Source: Pirellulales bacterium (lineage in GTDB: Bacteria > Planctomycetota > Planctomycetia > Pirellulales > JADZDJ01). From it: 55,593 nucleotides of DNA. A program made the position numbers and the translations under genes. The stretch covers positions 1 to 55,593 of the forward strand of contig JADZDJ010000283.1 of NCBI GenBank assembly GCA_020851115.1, given 5' to 3'. Shown here piece by piece: positions 8,001-15,981 of this stretch. Within the stretch, counting starts at the first letter, position 1; every line of letters starts with the position of its first letter. The notes below the pieces were generated by a model. The model searched no databases. It was not told the DNA's origin and saw nothing but the letters and a program-made list of their open reading frames with translations.

Positions 8001-9152
8001 TTAGGAAAACGCGGCGGCCAGGGCTTGGTCGAGGTCGTCGCGCAGGTCGTCGAAGGCTTCGAGACCGATCGACAGCCGCAGCAAGCCGTCGGAGATGCCG
8101 TGGGCTTTGCGGTCGACCGCCGCATAGCTGGCGTGGGACATGGAAGCGGGTTGTTCGATCAAGGACTCCACGGCGCCAAGACTGACGGCCAGACGGAAGA
8201 GTTTTGTCGACGAGGCGAGACGCTTGGCGGCGGTAAAGTTTTCGCCGAGGTCGAAGCTAACCATCGCGCCAAAGCCGTTGTGCATTTGGCGGTTCGCGAT
8301 TTCGTGGCCAGGATGGTTGGGCAGGCCCGGATAGAGGACGCGCTGCACGCGGCCGTGGCGGCTGAGCCACTCGGCAATTTGCATGGCCGTGCGAGCGCTT
8401 TCGCGGACGCGGAGTTCGAGCGTTTTCAAGCCGCGAGAGCACAGGTACGACTCCCACGGCGCCATCACGGCGCCGGTGGCGTTTTGGATGAAGTAGAGGC
8501 GATTATAGAGTTCTGGGTCTTTGACGATCAGTGCGCCGCCAAGAACGTCGCTATGACCGCCGATGTACTTGGTGGCCGAGTGCATCGAGATGTCGGCCCC
8601 GATTTCGAGCGGCCGGGTAAAGACCGGCGTGGCAAAGGTGTTATCGACTCCGAGCAGTGCTCCTCGTTTTTTTGCAATCGCAGCGCAAGCGGCCAAATCG
8701 GTAATCGACATCAGTGGATTGCCGGGGCTTTCGACCCAAATTAGTTTCGTCCGCGGCGTGACGGCAGCTTCGACGGCGGCCAAATCGGATGTGTCGACGA
8801 GCGACACATCGACCGCCGCACGGCTGGTGAGCTGGTGCAACAAGCGATAAGTGCCGCCGTAAATGTCGCAGCCGGCGAGCACATGGTCGCCGGGGTTGAA
8901 TAGCAACATGGCGCAGTGAATGGCCGCCATGCCGGACGAAAATGCCAAGGCATGCGTCCCCGATTCAAGATTCGCGAGCGTTTTTTCGAACGCCTTTCGC
9001 GTGGGATTGCCGCTGCGCGAGTAATCGAACTCGCCCCACTGGCCGGGGCCGGGCTGGACAAACGTCGAAGACAAATAGACCGGCGGCACCACTGCGCCCG
9101 TTTGCGGATCTTGTTCTTGTCCAACGTGAATGGCGCGAGTGCGAAATTGCAT
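8001..9152 (-). CDS. Trans-sulfuration PLP enzyme (cystathionine gamma-synthase/lyase family), copy B
   Basis: The 383-residue protein is a full-length Cys/Met-metabolism PLP enzyme, a cytosolic fold-type I protein acting on cysteine, cystathionine or homoserine esters. The PLP lysine is K195 in HSATKYIGGH. YSRSGNPTR (residues 44-52) supplies the phosphate-binding Tyr/Arg from the partner subunit, and GVDNTFATP holds the Asp that contacts the PLP nitrogen. The C-terminus has SLGAVESLIEQPASMSHA, where Glu and Ser near the active site favour cystathionine-type substrates. Synthase, beta-lyase and gamma-lyase cannot be separated by eye. Start ATG 9152 opens the conserved MQFRTRAIHVG; upstream codons look non-coding. 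It follows copy A by 100 bases, probably in one operon. Confidence 0.88.
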   Translation of the reverse strand: MQFRTRAIHVGQEQDPQTGAVVPPVYLSSTFVQPGPGQWGEFDYSRSGNPTRKAFEKTLANLESGTHALAFSSGMAAIHCAMLLFNPGDHVLAGCDIYGGTYRLLHQLTSRAAVDVSLVDTSDLAAVEAAVTPRTKLIWVESPGNPLMSITDLAACAAIAKKRGALLGVDNTFATPVFTRPLEIGADISMHSATKYIGGHSDVLGGALIVKDPELYNRLYFIQNATGAVMAPWESYLCSRGLKTLELRVRESARTAMQIAEWLSRHGRVQRVLYPGLPNHPGHEIANRQMHNGFGAMVSFDLGENFTAAKRLASSTKLFRLAVSLGAVESLIEQPASMSHASYAAVDRKAHGISDGLLRLSIGLEAFDDLRDDLDQALAAAFS

Positions 9153-9252
9153 GGGAAATTGTGATGCGGAGCGATGGATCCATTCGATAGCGTGCGGCGA
9201 ACCGGACGAACCGTCGAATCGAGGATCCCCTGGCGGATCAGCTTTGCTCCAA

Positions 9253-10500
9253 CTATTGCGCAAGCGCTTGTTGGAGATCGTCGATGAGATCGTTCGTATT
9301 TTCGATCCCGCACGCCATGCGAATCATATTGTCATAAATTCCGAAACGGCGGCGATCTTCGGGGGTGCATTCGTAGTAGCTCATCACCAGCGGCTGTTCG
9401 ATCAGCGATTCGACGCCGCCGAGGCTGGGAGCAATGCGCGGGATGCGAACGCGATCGACGATGTCCGCGGTAGCCCGCCAGTCGGCGTCGCGCACTTGGA
9501 AAGTGACAAGCCCGCCAAAGCCGCGCATCGTGCGCTGGGCGACTTCGTAGTAGGGATGCGACGGCAAACCAGGGTAATAGACTCGTTCGATCCGCGGATG
9601 ATCGGCGAGAAACTCGGCGATCGCCAGTCCGTTTTCATTATGCCGCTGCATGCGCAGTTCGAAGGTTTTCAGGCCGCGTTCGAGCAGATAGATGTTGTGC
9701 GGCGAATTGATGGCACCGGTGATGCCGCGGAGCTTGCGAACGGGTTCGAGCTTTTCGGCCGTGCCCACCAGCGCACCGGCGAGCAGGTCGTTGTGCCCAC
9801 CTAGATATTTCGTGGCGGAATGGAGCACGTAATCGACGCCGGCCGCCAAGGGCCGGATGTTGTAGGGCGTGCCGAGCGTGGCGTCGATGATGGTTTCGAC
9901 ATGCTTGCGGCGGCCGAGGTCGGCGAAGCGCTCGAGATCGACGATGCTGAGATGCGGATTCGTGGGCGATTCGCTGATCAGAAATTTCGTGTTTTCCGTA
10001 ATGGCGGCTTCCATCGCGCCGTAGTCGCAGGCGCGTACCTGCCGCGTGACGACGCCGAATCGCGACAAATGTTTGCCGCAAAATTCGCGGCTGCGATGAT
10101 AGCACTCGTCGAAGAAAACTACTTCATCGCCGGCGTTCAGCTTTGCAATCAACAGGACGACCAGGGCCGACATGCCCGTCGAGAAAAGTAGCGCGGATTC
10201 GCCCCCTTCCAGGGCCGCCAGCTTGCGCTCGACGACGCGCTCGCTGGGGTTGCCGTAACGGCCATATTCTTCGCGGGTCTGCTTTTGCTCAATGTAGTCG
10301 ATGACCGATTGCGTATCGGCGAACGTATAGGTCGACGCGACGTAAATCGGGTCGGTGATCGAGTGGGCTGCCTTCTGACGGTCTTCGCCGGCATGGACCG
10401 CCAACGTTGAAGCGCCAAGCTTGGGGTTGCCTCTGGCCAGGCTCTTTTCGGCTGGTGATGTGGAGCTATTTTCGGGTTTCGTCACTTGCTTAATCGCCAT
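9253..10500 (-). CDS. Trans-sulfuration PLP enzyme (cystathionine gamma-synthase/lyase family), copy A
   Basis: The 415-residue protein is a second Cys/Met-metabolism PLP enzyme. K231 in HSATKYLGGH is the expected Schiff-base lysine, YGRYGNPSER (residues 79-88) the phosphate-binding motif, and IIDAT (204-208) holds the ring-nitrogen Asp. The N-terminus carries about 30 extra polar residues before STLAVHAGED. Its C-terminus reads SLGGVESLIEQPLVMSYYE, so the usual Ser/His after Met is replaced by Tyr, unlike copy B; this may mark a different substrate. Together the pair could perform homoserine-ester to cystathionine and cystathionine to homocysteine or cysteine steps, though which does which is inference. 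ATG 10500 was chosen because upstream codons lack family similarity; no clear ribosome site is seen. Confidence 0.87.
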   Translation of the reverse strand: MAIKQVTKPENSSTSPAEKSLARGNPKLGASTLAVHAGEDRQKAAHSITDPIYVASTYTFADTQSVIDYIEQKQTREEYGRYGNPSERVVERKLAALEGGESALLFSTGMSALVVLLIAKLNAGDEVVFFDECYHRSREFCGKHLSRFGVVTRQVRACDYGAMEAAITENTKFLISESPTNPHLSIVDLERFADLGRRKHVETIIDATLGTPYNIRPLAAGVDYVLHSATKYLGGHNDLLAGALVGTAEKLEPVRKLRGITGAINSPHNIYLLERGLKTFELRMQRHNENGLAIAEFLADHPRIERVYYPGLPSHPYYEVAQRTMRGFGGLVTFQVRDADWRATADIVDRVRIPRIAPSLGGVESLIEQPLVMSYYECTPEDRRRFGIYDNMIRMACGIENTNDLIDDLQQALAQ

Positions 10501-10642
10501 CGTGTTGTGAACCGATTGGAAATTGCCAGATTCTCCAGTAGGAGGCGAAGACCTTTCGCCGGTTGCGCTGCCAGCAGTGCGACCATCGGCGAAGGGAATC
10601 GCCACCTGTCGGCGGCTTATCGAGAATTTCGAATCCAACAAA

Positions 10643-10676
10643 AAGCCGCTGCGAGGCGCGTTCGCCCGAGCGGCTT
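10643..10676 (-). terminator. Rho-independent-type hairpin for a minus-strand transcript
   Basis: AAGCCGCT at 10643-10650 pairs with AGCGGCTT at 10669-10676, and an inner GGCG/CGCC pair extends the stem. Read on the minus strand the stem is followed by TTTTTG. No recognised minus-strand gene lies just upstream, so it would end an unannotated RNA or small gene from 10.68-11.1 kb. Confidence 0.6.
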
Positions 10677-11191
10677 CAGGATGTTAAGTTGGATCGAGTG
10701 CGGTGTTTAATAAACTTAGCCAAAACACCGGGACACGATGGCACTTTAGCAGGTCTGAAGGCTGCAAGCGGCCGCAAATCCCAGGACTTATTGTAATGCG
10801 ATCGCAATAGGCACTCAAGGGCCTGGAAAACGCCCATAGAGAGGCCGATCGTCGCCATCCGGCTATTTTGTCTGGGATTGTGCCCGGAGAAACGTACAGG
10901 GAATCAGCGGGCAAGACCTTGCCTACGGGCCGAAAGCCGAAGGTGCAATGGAAATCTCGGAGTGAGACTGTTGTCTCAGGCTGAGACTGCTGCCAGCCTG
11001 TATTGGCATTTCAAGAAATAATTCGCCCGCGCGAACATTTTCTCTAAAGATTTGCACTGTAAGTGGTTGCCGCGTCATCGAACACCGTACACCAGGATCG
11101 ATGGTTCGACTGGGCACGGTGGTTGCTAAAACAAGCCGTCATTCATCCGCAAACTCCTATCGACCCCCACACGAACTCAGGGAGGACCGTC
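10677..11191. other. Structured spacer upstream of csrA
   Basis: No convincing gene is seen. The stretch holds an 8-bp stem CGGTGTTT/AAACACCG (10701-10708 with 10723-10730), a TGAGAC/GTCTCA stem near 10963-10978 followed by a second TGAGACTG copy, and on the minus strand an open frame of about 51 codons (11078-10923) without a ribosome site. With the terminator at 10643-10676 it is a candidate for a minus-strand structured RNA; no known RNA family was recognised. Confidence 0.35.
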
Positions 11192-11458
11192 ATGTTAATT
11201 CTCAGTCGTAAAGTTGGCGAAAAAATCGTGATCGGCGACGGCATTACCGTGGTCATCAACCGCGTGGCCGGCGATCGAGTGACGATTGGCTTGGAAGCGC
11301 CTCCGGAAGTTCGCATCTTACGCGGCGAGCTGCGTCCGTTCGACAATCCGCGGCGCGAAACTCGACATGAACCCGTGGCGGCAGGAGATCGAGTCGGGCC
11401 ATCCAACGAGCGTATGGAGCGACATTTTCGGCGGAGCGCACCTGCTCATCCGCGCTAG
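11192..11458 (+). CDS. csrA: Carbon storage regulator CsrA, copy 1
   Basis: CsrA dimers bind GGA motifs in mRNA leaders and block or alter translation. The first ~50 residues follow the family: MLILSRKVGEKIVIGDGITV, a VAGDRVTIGLEAPPEV segment, and the RNA-contacting ILRGEL region with its conserved Arg. The protein is 88 residues against ~60-70 for the usual family; the basic tail after residue 50 is divergent. ATG 11192 has GGAGG at 11181-11185, six bases upstream. Because that site sits in CAGGGAGGAC, a possible CsrA target, self-repression is plausible but inferred. A second csrA lies at 14286 on the other strand, beyond the lipoprotein gene. Confidence 0.93.
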   Translation: MLILSRKVGEKIVIGDGITVVINRVAGDRVTIGLEAPPEVRILRGELRPFDNPRRETRHEPVAAGDRVGPSNERMERHFRRSAPAHPR

Positions 11459-11896
11459 TTTGGCGCTGGACAAACGGTCAGATGATCCTGCCATTTTGGC
11501 CGTCGAGCCGTCGCCACGGCTGCCATCCTGATTGCGATTTGTTCATCCGCGTTTCCCCCAACGCTTGCTGATATCACTGCTTGCAGAACCTGAACCTGAT
11601 TTCGCCCGCGTAGCTGCAATTGAGTTGCGCGGGCGACTTCGTTATGCTTCGCGGCCTTGGTTGCTAGCAAGCAGTCATTGGGTGCGCCAGGGACGGCGAA
11701 GCGAGAACGAGTTGTTTCCTGCGCGCCTTTCGGACATGGGCTGAATCGAAACCCGACCGGTAGGGCTGCGAGGGGAGAGAATCCTTTCCGAACCGAACCA
11801 GAATCGCGGTCGGGAAGCAGAATTGCCTCCGACAGGTGCAGCAGCGATCGACTTTTCGTGTGTGAGTACTTTCCTTCACGGAAGATTCTGTTGTCG
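11459..11896. other. Spacer with a GC-rich hairpin between csrA and the esterase
   Basis: CGCCCGCG (11603-11610) pairs with CGCGGGCG (11628-11635). The stem is not followed by a T-run, so it may be a weak terminator for csrA or part of the esterase leader. No gene is supported in these 438 bases. Confidence 0.4.
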
Positions 11897-13936
11897 ATGG
11901 ATCGACACCACTTATCAATATGTATTGCAGCGTCGCGGCTGCGCGGTCGATGGCCATTCGCCCGACGAATGGCCGCGGTGGGACTGTGCTGCTATGGGCT
12001 GATGTCGACGGGCTGCGCGGGGCAGAAATGGATCGTCTTGCGCGATCAACCGCACAACCCCATTGCCGAACGGTTGCTGCTTCTGTCGCGCGGCGGGCCG
12101 CGGGCATCGGAGCGGACCCGAATGTACTTGCGAAAGTATGCACTCGAAGGGCATGTGGAAAAACCTCAGGAATTAGTCGACCGCGTTCAAAAAGTGATCG
12201 AGCGCGAACCTTCCAGCGAAGGACTGGCGGCGGCGGCGGAGCTTGCCTATCTTGGCGGCGTCCGGGCGCAGATGGTTGGCAAGGCACAAGCGGCGCTCGA
12301 CCTGTATGGCACAAGCGCCGCCTATTCGCACGATTTTCTACTTGGCGCGAACCTCGACGAGAGGCCGAACACCTACGATCCGCAGTTCCGCGGCGCATGC
12401 GATCTGTACAACGCCAGCCTGGAGGCGTCTCTTCGCGTGCTCAGGCGACAGGGGAAACTGCAACCGGGTGAAAAGTTCGCCATCGAAGCCAAAGGGCATC
12501 AGTGGCACGTCACGGTCACGCCGCGCAACGTGCCATGGCCAGCCGATGAAATCGAGCGGTTCGAATTCGTTTCCGATTTCGAAATCCAGGGCTTGAAAAA
12601 CCAGTTTCACACCTATGGCCTGGGCGTGCCGCTGATCGCGGTCCGCCGCGCGCCATCGGAGTTGAAGCCTGTTGAGAAGCACTACGCCCCAGGGGTTTGC
12701 TTCCCCGTGACGGCCCTACTGCGCTGCGACCACGACAGCGCCGACGAACTCCAGGCCGATGGCAAGCGGCATCACCGGGCGGTTTTGGAGTTCTACGATC
12801 CACTGCAATCGACCAGCGCGCTGGTCGATGGGCAGAGCGTACCGCTGGAAAGCGATATCACCACGCCGCTGGCGTATGCGCTCAACCACCCCGATTTGCA
12901 ACAGCTCGATCAGCCGACGACGGGGCTGCTCTATCCCGATCGCGTGAAGAAGCTGGCGGGCATTTACATGCTTGAACCATACCAGCCGGGAAAGATTCCC
13001 GTGCTGATGGTCCACGGCTTGTGGTCGAGTCCCATCACCTGGATGGAAATGTTCAATGACTTGCGCGGCGACCCCGATCTGCGCAGCCAATACCAATTCT
13101 GGTTCTATCTCTATCCCACGGGGCAACCGTTTTGGCGCAGTGGCACGCAGTTGCGCACCGAACTGGCGAAGCTGCGCCGTGAAATTGACCCCGAACAGAA
13201 AGAGGCGGCGCTCGATCAGATGGTCCTGGTCGGGCACAGCATGGGCGGATTGATCTCGCACCTGCAAGTCGCCAACAGCCGGGAAGATTTCTGGCACTTG
13301 GTGAGCGATCGGCCGCTGCAGGAGGTCAAAGCCAACGACAAAACGCGACACGATTTGGAACACATGTTCTATTTCGAGGCCAGCCCTTCGGTCCGGCGCA
13401 TCGTCACGATTGGTACGCCGCATCGCGGCAGTCATTTTGCCAATGAAGTGACGCGCTATTTAGGACAACGCTTGATTACCTTGCCCTCCGTCATGACTTC
13501 TCGATTTGCTGAATTGCGCCGAGATAATCCAGGGTTTTTTCGCGATACCAAAGTGCTCGATACAGCCACGAGCATCGACTCGCTGGCCCCCGATTCGCCG
13601 GTGCTGCCCGTGCTGCTGGCAGCGCAGCGACCGACCTGGGTGCCATATCATAATATTGTCGGCCGATTGCCGCGCGAAGATTGGCAATCGCGACTATTCG
13701 GCGACGGCGACGGTGTCGTGCCGTACGAAAGCGCCCACTTGGAATATGCCACGAACGAAATCGAAGTCCCCGCCGAGCACAGCGCCGTTCATCGCCATCC
13801 ACAGACGATTTTGCAAGTGCGCGAAATCTTGCGACAACATCTGCACGACTTGACTACATTTCCGGATCTTCACCCCAGCAGCGAAGTCGACCGAACCGCC
13901 GAATCGAGTCGCAGCTTGCCGACCTCCATGCGTTGA
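11897..13936 (+). CDS. Lipoprotein alpha/beta hydrolase (putative esterase/lipase)
   Basis: The 679-residue protein begins with an Arg-rich N-terminus and a hydrophobic segment ending in LMSTGC, a lipobox placing the lipidated Cys at residue 40. About 300 residues of unassigned domain follow. The hydrolase domain starts near residue 370 with VLMVHGLWSSP for the oxyanion turn. It has the nucleophile elbow GHSMGG (Ser 448), GTPHRGS, and a likely Asp in FGDGDGVVPY with His in the EHSAVHRHP segment. The fold resembles triacylglycerol lipases and GPI-inositol deacylase-like enzymes acting at the membrane. Substrate is unknown. ATG 11897 is used; ATG 11969 would shorten the signal. Its last 67 bases overlap the convergent csrA copy 2. 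Confidence 0.82.
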   Translation: MDRHHLSICIAASRLRGRWPFARRMAAVGLCCYGLMSTGCAGQKWIVLRDQPHNPIAERLLLLSRGGPRASERTRMYLRKYALEGHVEKPQELVDRVQKVIEREPSSEGLAAAAELAYLGGVRAQMVGKAQAALDLYGTSAAYSHDFLLGANLDERPNTYDPQFRGACDLYNASLEASLRVLRRQGKLQPGEKFAIEAKGHQWHVTVTPRNVPWPADEIERFEFVSDFEIQGLKNQFHTYGLGVPLIAVRRAPSELKPVEKHYAPGVCFPVTALLRCDHDSADELQADGKRHHRAVLEFYDPLQSTSALVDGQSVPLESDITTPLAYALNHPDLQQLDQPTTGLLYPDRVKKLAGIYMLEPYQPGKIPVLMVHGLWSSPITWMEMFNDLRGDPDLRSQYQFWFYLYPTGQPFWRSGTQLRTELAKLRREIDPEQKEAALDQMVLVGHSMGGLISHLQVANSREDFWHLVSDRPLQEVKANDKTRHDLEHMFYFEASPSVRRIVTIGTPHRGSHFANEVTRYLGQRLITLPSVMTSRFAELRRDNPGFFRDTKVLDTATSIDSLAPDSPVLPVLLAAQRPTWVPYHNIVGRLPREDWQSRLFGDGDGVVPYESAHLEYATNEIEVPAEHSAVHRHPQTILQVREILRQHLHDLTTFPDLHPSSEVDRTAESSRSLPTSMR

Positions 13937-14286
13937 GGATCGCGAGCTGGTTCAGCCAAACTCAACGGGAGGTTCCGGCGAGCATCGAGGTGGCTGCCCA
14001 GCGGCGACGTCGGCTTCGAATTGCAAACCTTCCCTAGATGGGCTGCTTGCAGCGTTCGGCGAGTGACGCAAAACTTCAATGGCCCAGCCGATGCCTTGGT
14101 CGCAGCTTCACTTTCTTGAGCTCCATCGCTGGTCTCGCGGCTGGGTAGTTCTGATCGCAGGATGCGAATGTTCTTGGGCGCTTCGATACCGATGCGTACG
14201 GTTTGCCCCTTGACTTGCAAGACCGTCACAACGACGTCTTCGCCGATTTGAATTTGCTCGCAAGCTTTGCGTGAGAGAACGAGCAT
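13870..14286 (-). CDS. csrA: CsrA copy 2 with long C-terminal extension
   Basis: Residues 1-50 match CsrA: MLVLSRKACEQIQIGEDVVV, then VKGQTVRIGIEAPKNI and the IRILRSEL RNA-contact region. GGAG lies seven bases before ATG 14286. The frame then runs on for ~88 residues unlike any CsrA, to 138 in all. The final part overlaps the convergent esterase gene by 67 bases. The tail is low in hydrophobic residues and may be disordered, or it may reflect loss of an earlier stop. Position 9, Gly in most CsrA proteins (VGE), is Cys here. Two CsrA paralogues of different surface suggest different RNA or partner choice; this is inference. Confidence 0.87.
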   Translation of the reverse strand: MLVLSRKACEQIQIGEDVVVTVLQVKGQTVRIGIEAPKNIRILRSELPSRETSDGAQESEAATKASAGPLKFCVTRRTLQAAHLGKVCNSKPTSPLGSHLDARRNLPLSLAEPARDPQRMEVGKLRLDSAVRSTSLLG

Positions 14287-14817
14287 GAAACACTCCGTGG
14301 GTTTGCGGTTCCGAGCCTTGCCTTGGTCTTGACAAACGCTAGATGCAGGGCGTGTGCCAATTCATGAAAACCGGCTTTACACCCGTTGGAAATCGTGTTA
14401 TTGGCCTGTTTTCCAGGGGAAACCGCTCGCTGCTAGCAATTCGCGGGGGGCAGGATTCACCGCTTTACAAGGCCGGGCATCGCGGATTTACAAAACCTTG
14501 CCGCAGCATAACAATTTGGCGACGGCAGAGGGTGCGCTTGAATGGTCATGTCCGCGCAGCCCCCTGGCGGCTATTTTGCGGCGTCAAATGGAAACTGGAT
14601 TCCTCGCCGGACGACTCCACGAATGGCCTGCGTGGCCGACGATACTCCGCACGGCTGCCAACGAGCCGTATCTTGAATCCGACCTGCGTCCGTCAGGGAG
14701 TGATTGGGGCGGTCCTGCGTTTTTTCTCGCATCGCTCGGAACGGCGTCAACCTTGACATGGTAGACTTGAACTGACCTCGTGAATGGATAGTTGGTTTTC
14801 AATGCTTGGAGGACTGT
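14287..14817. other. Divergent spacer between csrA copy 2 and the phosphoesterase
   Basis: No gene is supported. TTGACA-like words occur at about 14331 and 14753, but neither has a convincing -10 partner at 16-18 bases. Confidence 0.4.
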
Positions 14818-15816
14818 ATGTCAGGAAAAAGTCTCTCGCGACGCGACTTGTTGCGCAGGGGAGCCGCGATGGTTGCCGGAACGGCACTCGCCGGTGCTTC
14901 GGCCGGTGGCGTGTTGTTGGCGGAAGGTTCTGAGGCAAACCGGTTGCCCGCGCGGAAGCAAACGCTGCGATTCGCCCATCTCACCGATGTACACGTGCAG
15001 CCCGAGCGGGCCGCGGGTGCCGGCCTTGCCGCGTGCTTACACCACGTTCAATCGCACCAAGTGAAGCCGGACGTGATCTTCAATGGTGGCGATGCGATTA
15101 TGGACTCGCTCGCCGCGTCGGTCGATCGTACGAAGCTGCAATGGAAGCTCTGGCACGATACGTTTCGCAACGAATGTTCACTGCCGGTCGAGTCGTGCAT
15201 CGGCAACCACGACGTCTGGGGTTGGGACAAAAAGTACTCCCAGGCGAGCGGCAGCGAACCGAACTTTGGCAAGAACTGGGCGGTCGAGGCGCTCGGAATC
15301 AGCCACCGCTACCGCAGTTTCGACCGTGCGGGCTGGCACTTTGTCGTGCTCGACAGCGTGCATTCCAGCGCGAAGGGGCTTTATGAAGGACGACTGGATG
15401 AGGAGCAGTTTGAATGGTTGGCCGACGATTTGGCAAAACTCGATGGGAAGTCGCCGGTTTGCGTCCTTTCGCATATTCCGATCTTCTGCGTCTGTGTGTT
15501 GGTTTACAGCCAAAAAAAGCCGAAAGAGTCGAGTTTTACCGTCTCGGGAGCCAATATTCACATCGATGCGCTGCGAATCAAAGACCTGTTCGCCAAACAT
15601 GCGAATGTGAAACTCTGCCTGAGCGGACACATTCATTTGACGGACCGAGCAGACTACAACGGCGTGACATATCTATGCAACGGCGCGGTATGCGGCGCTT
15701 GGTGGAAGGGCAAGAACCACGAGTGCGATGCTGGATATGCGCTGGTGGACTTGTTCGACGACGGTTCGTTTGAGCATCGATACGAGAACTATGGATGGCA
15801 GGCGCGGTCGGCCTAA
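14818..15816 (+). CDS. Tat-exported calcineurin-like metallophosphoesterase
   Basis: A twin-arginine signal (SRRDLLRRG, residues 7-15, then an Ala/Gly-rich helix) sends this 332-residue protein out of the cytoplasm folded. All five metallophosphoesterase blocks are visible: DVH (57-59), GGD (90-92), GNHD (129-132), SH in LSHIP, and GHIH in SGHIHLTD. They supply the two-metal centre that hydrolyses phosphomonoesters, diesters or nucleotides; the substrate cannot be told. ATG 14818 has GGAGG at 14808-14812. The gene stands alone, convergent with the flotillin operon and 165 bases from it. Confidence 0.9.
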   Translation: MSGKSLSRRDLLRRGAAMVAGTALAGASAGGVLLAEGSEANRLPARKQTLRFAHLTDVHVQPERAAGAGLAACLHHVQSHQVKPDVIFNGGDAIMDSLAASVDRTKLQWKLWHDTFRNECSLPVESCIGNHDVWGWDKKYSQASGSEPNFGKNWAVEALGISHRYRSFDRAGWHFVVLDSVHSSAKGLYEGRLDEEQFEWLADDLAKLDGKSPVCVLSHIPIFCVCVLVYSQKKPKESSFTVSGANIHIDALRIKDLFAKHANVKLCLSGHIHLTDRADYNGVTYLCNGAVCGAWWKGKNHECDAGYALVDLFDDGSFEHRYENYGWQARSA

Positions 15817-15981
15817 TCTCGATCGGCACGAAATGCGGAAAAAGGATGTCGCGCGGAGGGAAAGTGGTCCCTTGCGCATTCCCAATCCGGATGAGTTCTT
15901 CAGGTTCGTGCCGTCGCGGCATCGACAGCTCAATGACATCGCCTCGTCCGCGTCGCGCCGCGCGCGGCAGAACGACCTGCC

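Noticed and set aside
10677-11190. A CsrB-type RNA with many GGA motifs on the plus strand
   Set aside because: About a dozen GGA triplets in ~515 bases is only modestly above chance, and they are not clearly in hairpin loops.
14343-14764. Small plus-strand genes in the spacer after csrA copy 2
   Set aside because: Two overlapping frames of ~136 codons with no ribosome site and no recognisable domains.
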